DNA of 10,152 nt, from assembly GCA_035642095.1 (NCBI GenBank), contig DASQTB010000051.1, positions 1 to 10,152 of the forward strand, given 5' to 3'. Below are positions 5,479 to 10,152 of this stretch, piece after piece. Made by a program: the position numbers and the translations under genes. Positions within the stretch are counted from its first letter, which is position 1. Each line of letters starts with the position of its first letter. This DNA comes from DASQTB01 sp035642095 (GTDB lineage: Bacteria > Actinomycetota > UBA4738 > CALAEC01). Below the pieces are notes generated by a model. It saw only the letters and a list, made by a program, of their open reading frames with translations. It had not been told where the DNA came from and searched no databases.

Positions 5479-7131
5479 TTGGGCGGCCAGAACTCGATCC
5501 GACCGATCCTTGACGTGGCCGGAGAGGCTGGCCTTCGCCCAGATGAGGTCGAGCCGTACGGTTCCGGCCGGGCGAAGCTCTTCCCGTCGGCGCCCGCCCG
5601 GCTGGCCAGACGTGATGATGGCCGGCTGGTCGTGGTCACGGCGATCACCCCGACCTCGGCCGGTGAGGGCAAGACCACGACGTCGATCGGTCTCACGCAG
5701 GGGCTCCGCCGGGTGGGCGCCGACGCGATCGTGTGCCTCCGGGAGCCGTCGATGGGGCCCGTGTTCGGCCGGAAGGGCGGTGGGACGGGCGGCGGGCGGT
5801 CCGAGGTCGTGCCGATGGAGGACATCAACCTCCATCTGAACGGAGACCTGCACGCGGTCAGCGCGGCCCACAACCTCCTGGCAGCGGCGACCGACGCGTC
5901 CCTGTACCACGGGAATCCGCTGGCCATCGACCCGACCCGCATCGGCTGGCCGCGATGCATCGATATGAACGATCGCGCCCTCCGCCACATCGTGACCGGC
6001 CTCGGCGGCGGTTCGAGCGGCATCCCTCGGGAGAGCGGGTTCATCATCACCGCGGCATCGGAGGTCATGGCGGTCCTGGGGCTGGCCTCAGACCTGCAGG
6101 ATCTCCGAGCGCGCATCGGCAGGATCCAGGTCGCCGAAAGGCGAGACGGCGGCCCGGTCACGGCCGAGGATCTCCGCGTGGCCGGGGCGATGACCGTTCT
6201 CCTCAAGGAAGCCATCCGTCCGAACCTCGTCCAGACGACCGAGGGTGGGGCGGCGCTGGTCCATACTGGGCCCTTCGGGAACATCGCCCACGGCAACAGC
6301 TCGATCGTGGCCACTCGCCTGACCTTGAAGCTGGCCGACGTCGTGGTGACCGAGGGCGGATTCGGGAGCGACCTGGGGTTCGAGAAGTTCTGTCACATCG
6401 TTTGCCCCGCCGGCGGGTTCGCGCCCTCGGCGGCGGTCGTGGTGGCCACGGCCCGGGCCCTGAAGGTGCACGGCGGCCTCCCCGAGTCGATGTGCGAGGA
6501 AGTCGACCTCGACGCCCTGAAACGAGGAACCGAGAACCTCGCCGCCCACATCGACATCGTCCGGACGTTCGGGCTTCCCGCGGTCGTGGCGATCAACGTC
6601 TTCCCGTCCGATACGGATCGGGAGCTCGACACGATCCGAGGGATGGCCCTGGAGATGGGAGCCCACGATGCCGTTCTGCACCGGGGATTCGCCCTTGGGG
6701 GCGAGGGAGCCGAGGACCTGGCCGAAGCGGTGCTCGGGGCGCTGGACGCACCGTCGTCGTTCCGGCCGCTGAACGCTCCCAACCGGGCGGTCCGCGAACA
6801 GATCGAGGCCATCGCCACCACGCTGTACGGCGCGGACGGCGTGGACCTCGCCCCCCAGGCCGAGCGTGATCTGGAGCGGTTGCGCTCCGCCGGGATGGAC
6901 CGGCTGCCGGTGTGTATGGCCAAGACCCATCTGTCCCTCTCCCATGACGCCGCGCTGAAGGGGCGCCCCCTCGGGTTCCGGCTGCCGGTCAGGCAACTGA
7001 TCCCGGCGGCCGGGGCGGGCTTCGTGGTGGCCCTGACCGGCGACATCATGCGGATGCCGGGCCTCGGTCGGGACTCGGCCTACACGCGGATCGACGTCGA
7101 CGAGGGAGGAACGACCGTCGGGCTCGTCTGA
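5479..7131 (+). CDS. fhs: Formate-tetrahydrofolate ligase (10-formyl-THF synthetase)
   Basis: A 550-aa cytoplasmic enzyme catalysing formate + ATP + THF to 10-formyl-THF + ADP + phosphate, reversibly. Features seen: N-terminal 'SIRPILDVAGEAGL' and 'EPYGSGRAKL', the nucleotide-binding loop 'TPTSAGEGKTTT' (57-68), the family signature 'REPSMGPVFGRKGGGTGGG' just after it, 'DINLHLNGDLHAV', 'GPFGNIAHGNSS' and 'TEGGFGSDLGFEKF'. The C-terminus 'GDIMRMPGLGRDSAY' plus an Asp-rich tail is typical. Length matches the usual 550-560 aa. The start is TTG 5479 with a strong ribosome site; the frame is open further upstream but that part is antisense to iclR. It faces away from the iclR/demethylase operon across a shared promoter gap. 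In that setting it could run toward formate, making ATP from demethylation-derived formyl-THF, as proposed for LigH in Sphingobium. The direction is inference; ordinary formate assimilation is the alternative. Confidence 0.95.
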   Translation: MGGQNSIRPILDVAGEAGLRPDEVEPYGSGRAKLFPSAPARLARRDDGRLVVVTAITPTSAGEGKTTTSIGLTQGLRRVGADAIVCLREPSMGPVFGRKGGGTGGGRSEVVPMEDINLHLNGDLHAVSAAHNLLAAATDASLYHGNPLAIDPTRIGWPRCIDMNDRALRHIVTGLGGGSSGIPRESGFIITAASEVMAVLGLASDLQDLRARIGRIQVAERRDGGPVTAEDLRVAGAMTVLLKEAIRPNLVQTTEGGAALVHTGPFGNIAHGNSSIVATRLTLKLADVVVTEGGFGSDLGFEKFCHIVCPAGGFAPSAAVVVATARALKVHGGLPESMCEEVDLDALKRGTENLAAHIDIVRTFGLPAVVAINVFPSDTDRELDTIRGMALEMGAHDAVLHRGFALGGEGAEDLAEAVLGALDAPSSFRPLNAPNRAVREQIEAIATTLYGADGVDLAPQAERDLERLRSAGMDRLPVCMAKTHLSLSHDAALKGRPLGFRLPVRQLIPAAGAGFVVALTGDIMRMPGLGRDSAYTRIDVDEGGTTVGLV

Positions 7132-7182
7132 GGGGCCGGGGAGAGGGGGTGTGCACGGCCTGGGGAGGACTGGTGGCGTATC

Positions 7183-7953
7183 GTGGCGACCGTGAAGAGC
7201 GAGACGGGGGATCACCTCGGTCAGGCGATCGACCTGATCTCCGCGGCGTCCCGCCGGGGCGTCCCCATCCGGCTCCTCGGTGGGCTCGCCGTGCGGTTGC
7301 TGTGCTCGGCCTTCCCTCCCAGGACCAGGGCCGACCAGGACATGGATCTCGCCTCGGTGGGGACGGCCCGCTCCGCCCTGGGACCCTTCCTGGCCGAAAG
7401 AGGGTTCGTGCCGGACAAGGAATTCAATGCCCTGTACGGGCACAAGCAGATGTACTTCCGATCTCCGGACGGTCATCGGGCCCTCGACGTGGTGATCGAT
7501 CGGTTGGACATGTGCCACGTCCTCGACTTCCGGGACCGCATCGACCGGATGCCGTACACGCTGGCCCCGATCGACCTTCTCCTGTCCAAGCTTCAGATCG
7601 TCGAGCTCAACCAGAAGGACCTCCAGGACGCGGTCTACCTCCTGGCGGCGTTTCCCATCCAAGACGACGAGGAGTCCGGCGCGCTGTCTCCAACGAGACT
7701 GTGCCAGGTGGTGTGCGAGGACTGGGGCTGGTGGCGGACGGTGGCCGGGAACCTGGACCGAGTCACGTTGCTCGGTCCGGAGGAGCGGGCACGGCTGGTC
7801 CCGCCCGGAGCGCCGTTCGACCCCATCGCCCAGGCCGAGGAGCTTCGCCGCCGGGCCGACGAGGCCCCGAAGAGCCTGCGGTGGCGACTCCGGTCCAAGA
7901 TCGGCGACCGGATGCGGTGGTACGAGCTCCCCGAGGAGGTCGCCCACCACTGA
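7183..7953 (+). CDS. Nucleotidyltransferase-fold protein (AbiEii/MNT-like), function unknown
   Basis: A 256-aa soluble protein with the polymerase-beta-type nucleotidyltransferase pattern: 'RLLGGLAVRL' supplying Gly33-Gly34, 'RADQDMDLAS' supplying Asp53 and Asp55 (DxD metal ligands), and a third carboxylate strand 'ALDVVIDR' (Asp102, possibly Asp106). Downstream 'PIDLLLSKLQIVELNQKDLQD' (129-149), with a Lys and KDxxD-like motif, matches the helical part of AbiEii-like and minimal nucleotidyltransferases that often follow this core. Residues 150-256 are helical, charged and not recognised. All catalytic carboxylates are present, so activity (transfer of a nucleotide to protein, RNA or a small molecule) is plausible. 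No AbiEi-like or HEPN partner adjoins it, so a toxin-antitoxin role is not supported. GTG 7183 is the first in-frame start; GGGGAGG lies 14 nt upstream, rather far, and GTG 7192 is an alternative. Confidence 0.7.
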   Translation: MATVKSETGDHLGQAIDLISAASRRGVPIRLLGGLAVRLLCSAFPPRTRADQDMDLASVGTARSALGPFLAERGFVPDKEFNALYGHKQMYFRSPDGHRALDVVIDRLDMCHVLDFRDRIDRMPYTLAPIDLLLSKLQIVELNQKDLQDAVYLLAAFPIQDDEESGALSPTRLCQVVCEDWGWWRTVAGNLDRVTLLGPEERARLVPPGAPFDPIAQAEELRRRADEAPKSLRWRLRSKIGDRMRWYELPEEVAHH

Positions 7954-8008
7954 CCGCGTTGCGGCTCGTCCCCGAAGCGCTCACCATACGTCCGGGGGAG
8001 GCCGGCGG

Positions 8009-8950
8009 ATGCTGAAGGTCTTCTATGCCACGGACCTCCATGGGTCCGAGGTGTGCTGGCGAAAGCTGGTCAACGCGGGGCCGTTCTACGGCGCCGACGT
8101 CGTCATCTGCGGCGGAGACATGACCGGCAAGGCGATGATCCCCATCGTGGACGAGGGTTCCCGATGGAGGGTCACCTTTCAGGACCTCCCGTACGCCCTG
8201 GACTCCGAAGAACAGGTCCGGGAGATCGAGAAGAAGATCATCAACCGCGGGTACTACCCGGTCCGCGTGTCCCGCGACGAGATGGCCGCCCTGGTTGCCG
8301 ACCAGAACCTGGTCGACGAGCGATTCAAGGAGGCCATGCTCACCACCGTGGGACGGTGGATGGACATCGCCCAGGAGAAGCTGGCCGGGACCGACATCCG
8401 GCTGATCGTGTGCCCGGGCAACGACGACATGTTCGAGGTGGACAAGGTCATCGCACGGTCCGACGTGGTCGAGATGGGAGAGGGCAAGGTCCTGGACCTG
8501 GGCGGCTTCTCGATGGTCTCGATGGGATGGACCAATCCCACGCCGTGGAACACGTATCGCGAGGCGCCGGAGGACAAGCTCCGGGTCCGCATCGAACGGA
8601 TGGTCGACAAGACGCCCGACCTCCGCCGGACCATCTTCAACTTCCACGCGCCTCCGTTCGGCTCGAACCTGGACGATGCCCCGGCGCTGGACGAGGATCT
8701 TCAGCCGATCCTCGGCGGCCGGGCCATGCGCCCCGTCGGCTCCAGGGCGGTCCGCGAGTCGATCGCCGAACACCAGCCGCTCGTCTCGCTCCACGGGCAC
8801 ATCCACGAGGGGAAGGGTACGCAGCGGCTGGGCAAGACGCTGGCCATCAATCCGGGAAGCGCCTACGAGGAGGGGGTGCTGCAGGGATCGATCGTCGAGC
8901 TGGACGACAAGCGAGGCAAGGTCAAGAATTACCAGTTGGTCACGGGCTGA
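8009..8950 (+). CDS. Calcineurin-like metallophosphoesterase with an insertion between motifs II and III
   Basis: A 313-aa soluble phosphoesterase. The dimetal ligands are in order: Asp9 and His11 ('ATDLHG'), Asp37 ('CGGDMTG'), Asn138 ('CPGNDD'), His213 ('NFHAPP') and the 'GHIH' pair His264/His266. Two things are unusual. Motifs II and III are about 100 residues apart instead of the usual 30 or so, the extra part being charged and helical (about 45-128). Motif III reads GND where the common form is GNH, so the histidine that often acts as general acid is replaced by Asp139; related variants (for example GNCD in YfcE) are known. The start ATG at 8009 has GGGGGAGG seven nt upstream. It is followed after 12 nt by the APC permease gene, so the two are probably cotranscribed. 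The substrate (phosphodiester, nucleotide or other) cannot be told from the sequence. Confidence 0.85.
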   Translation: MLKVFYATDLHGSEVCWRKLVNAGPFYGADVVICGGDMTGKAMIPIVDEGSRWRVTFQDLPYALDSEEQVREIEKKIINRGYYPVRVSRDEMAALVADQNLVDERFKEAMLTTVGRWMDIAQEKLAGTDIRLIVCPGNDDMFEVDKVIARSDVVEMGEGKVLDLGGFSMVSMGWTNPTPWNTYREAPEDKLRVRIERMVDKTPDLRRTIFNFHAPPFGSNLDDAPALDEDLQPILGGRAMRPVGSRAVRESIAEHQPLVSLHGHIHEGKGTQRLGKTLAINPGSAYEEGVLQGSIVELDDKRGKVKNYQLVTG

Positions 8951-8962
8951 GAGGAGGGAGCA

Positions 8963-10152
8963 ATGGCAACTGGTGCTGAGACGGCACCGCCGGTCTTCCT
9001 ACGGAAGGCCACGGGCCTGGTGAAGGGCTGGTCACGGTTCGACGCCTTCGTCTACGCGTTCTTGTCCGTGAACCTCATCACGCTCGGGTTCTTCGGCGCG
9101 CTTTCATTCGCCCCGTACATCCCCGACGGCCAGCTGTACCCGGCCATCATCATCACCGGCATCTTCGTCACGTTCTTGGTCCTCACCTATGCCGGCCTGA
9201 TCGCGATCATGCCTCGGGCCGGCGGCGATTACGTGTGGCAGAGCCGAACGCTCGGCGGGGGCATCGCCTTCGTGCTGGCGGTCACGGGGTGGTGGTTCAT
9301 CCTGTGGCAGTGGGCACCGATCTACGGCAACATCCTGACCGTTCAGCTCTTCCAGCCCCTGTTCGCCGTGCTGGACCTGAAGATCGGGTTCATCGACGCG
9401 GCGTGGTGGGGATCGAACACCGGCATCTTCGTGGTGTGTTTGATCACCATCGCCCTGGCCGGTCTGTTCGTGTCGCTGGGGATGGAGACGTACGCCAAGA
9501 TCCAGAAGTTCTGCTTCTGGCTGGGCATGATCGGCGTGGGCATCATGTTCCTCATCCTGGTGTTCGGCTCACGGGAGGGATTCCAGAGCGCGTTCAATCA
9601 GGAGGCGGCCAGCCTCTTCGGGGCCAGCGGCGACGCCTACACCCAGACGATCCGGGATGCCCGGAGCTTCGCCTACGAGCCTTCGGGGTTCGCCTTGACC
9701 CCGATCCTGGGCCCGACCCTGCTCCTCATCCCGTATCTGGTGTTCTTCCTGCTGTGGCCGAACTGGGGGGCCACGCTCTACGGGGAGGTCCGAGGAGCCA
9801 GCGACTTCCGACGGGTCCGCAACGGGATGATGTGGGGGCTGTGGGGCACCGTGCTCATGGCCATCGTGTTCCTCCTGCTTGCGGGGAAGACGTTCGGATC
9901 CGACTTCTACATGGCGGCCAACTACAACTGGGCGAATAGCTTCTACGGGGTCGAGGGGGCCCCCACGCCGGCCATCCCGATCTGGCCCTACCCGGCAGTC
10001 CTGGCCGGCTTCTACATCCACAACACCGTGTTCCAGGTGGCCCTGATCCTGGTGATGAGCCTGTGGTTCATCGGCTGGGCGGGAACGTTGTTCCTTTCCT
10101 CCACGCGGGTGATCTTCGCGGCCGCCTTCGACCGGGTCCTCCCGGAGTGGGC
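8963..10152 (+). CDS. APC-superfamily amino acid/amine permease (partial, runs off right edge)
   Basis: The first 396 codons of an integral membrane transporter; no stop is reached. Start ATG 8963 has GAGGAGGG five nt upstream. After a short cytoplasmic N-terminus, TM1 is about 28-50, TM2 about 60-82, then the hallmark 'MPRAGGDYVWQSR' (83-95), TM3 about 98-120, and further hydrophobic segments around 150-175, 178-200, 250-275 and 290-312, plus at least two in the last 70 residues, giving eight or nine helices so far. The PRAGGDYV motif before TM3 is characteristic of APC amino acid/polyamine transporters. Such proteins usually have 12-14 helices, so roughly 100-200 residues are missing. It follows the metallophosphoesterase by 12 nt. 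By context it could import the methylated amino compound demethylated by the neighbouring enzymes, but betaines are more often taken up by BCCT or ABC systems, so the substrate is open. Confidence 0.85.
   Translation, partial: MATGAETAPPVFLRKATGLVKGWSRFDAFVYAFLSVNLITLGFFGALSFAPYIPDGQLYPAIIITGIFVTFLVLTYAGLIAIMPRAGGDYVWQSRTLGGGIAFVLAVTGWWFILWQWAPIYGNILTVQLFQPLFAVLDLKIGFIDAAWWGSNTGIFVVCLITIALAGLFVSLGMETYAKIQKFCFWLGMIGVGIMFLILVFGSREGFQSAFNQEAASLFGASGDAYTQTIRDARSFAYEPSGFALTPILGPTLLLIPYLVFFLLWPNWGATLYGEVRGASDFRRVRNGMMWGLWGTVLMAIVFLLLAGKTFGSDFYMAANYNWANSFYGVEGAPTPAIPIWPYPAVLAGFYIHNTVFQVALILVMSLWFIGWAGTLFLSSTRVIFAAAFDRVLPEW

Noticed and set aside
7132..7182. Possible terminator after fhs
   Set aside because: The gap is G-rich (GGCC and GGGG runs) but has no clear stem-loop followed by T residues, so readthrough into 7183-7953 is as likely.
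6088..7950. 620-codon open frame on the minus strand across fhs and the nucleotidyltransferase gene
   Set aside because: It spans two convincing genes on the other strand and their intergenic gap, has low-complexity composition and no motif.
7954..8008. Possible promoter or terminator between the nucleotidyltransferase and phosphoesterase genes
   Set aside because: TTGCGG and CATACG are 20 nt apart and poorly matched, and no stable hairpin with a T-run is visible; only the ribosome site near 7994-8001 is convincing.
7183..8950. Toxin-antitoxin or anti-phage system formed by the nucleotidyltransferase and phosphoesterase
   Set aside because: There is no AbiEi-type, HEPN or other defence partner and no mobile-element context; the genes sit in a metabolic locus, so a defence role is not supported by this window.

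Overview
This is a compact, very GC-rich bacterial window. Third codon positions are nearly all G or C, non-ATG starts (GTG, TTG) are common, intergenic gaps are tiny and long spurious antisense reading frames occur. This fits a free-living soil or sediment bacterium of the Actinomycetota, or another high-GC group such as Chloroflexota. Nothing in the window fixes the taxon, and I see no rRNA, tRNA, CRISPR array, insertion sequence or phage gene.

Layout. A short divergent control region (about 5404-5478) separates two gene strings. On the minus strand, reading leftward, are an IclR-family regulator (5421-4639), a GcvT-fold protein most like DmdA-type tetrahydrofolate (THF) methyltransferases (4652-3477), a methylenetetrahydrofolate reductase (3480-2578), a dimethylglycine/sarcosine dehydrogenase-like flavoprotein fused to a GcvT domain (2581-68), and the first 14 codons of a probable PLP-dependent aminotransferase (42 to beyond the left edge). 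Adjacent genes overlap by 14, 4 and 4 nt and then leave a 25-nt gap, so they look like one translationally coupled operon. On the plus strand are formate-THF ligase (5479-7131), a nucleotidyltransferase-fold protein of unknown role (7183-7953), a metallophosphoesterase with unusual spacing (8009-8950) and an APC-family permease cut by the right edge (8963-10152+).

How the genes may work together. The core (DmdA-like GcvT, MetF, DMGDH-like enzyme, Fhs) is a THF-based demethylation and one-carbon oxidation module. The DmdA-like protein would move an intact methyl group to THF, giving 5-methyl-THF. MetF running in reverse would oxidise it to 5,10-methylene-THF. The DMGDH-like enzyme would feed methylene-THF directly from N-methyl groups. 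Fhs would release formate and recover ATP from 10-formyl-THF. FolD, needed between methylene- and formyl-THF, is not in the window. The logic resembles the LigM/MetF/LigH aryl-methyl-ether system of Sphingobium and DMSP demethylation by DmdA, but a DMGDH-like partner suggests a methylated amine or betaine. The substrate is not shown by the sequence. The most interesting possibility is a corrinoid-free, THF-only route for stripping a quaternary methyl and then the tertiary and secondary methyls of a betaine-like compound, controlled by IclR.
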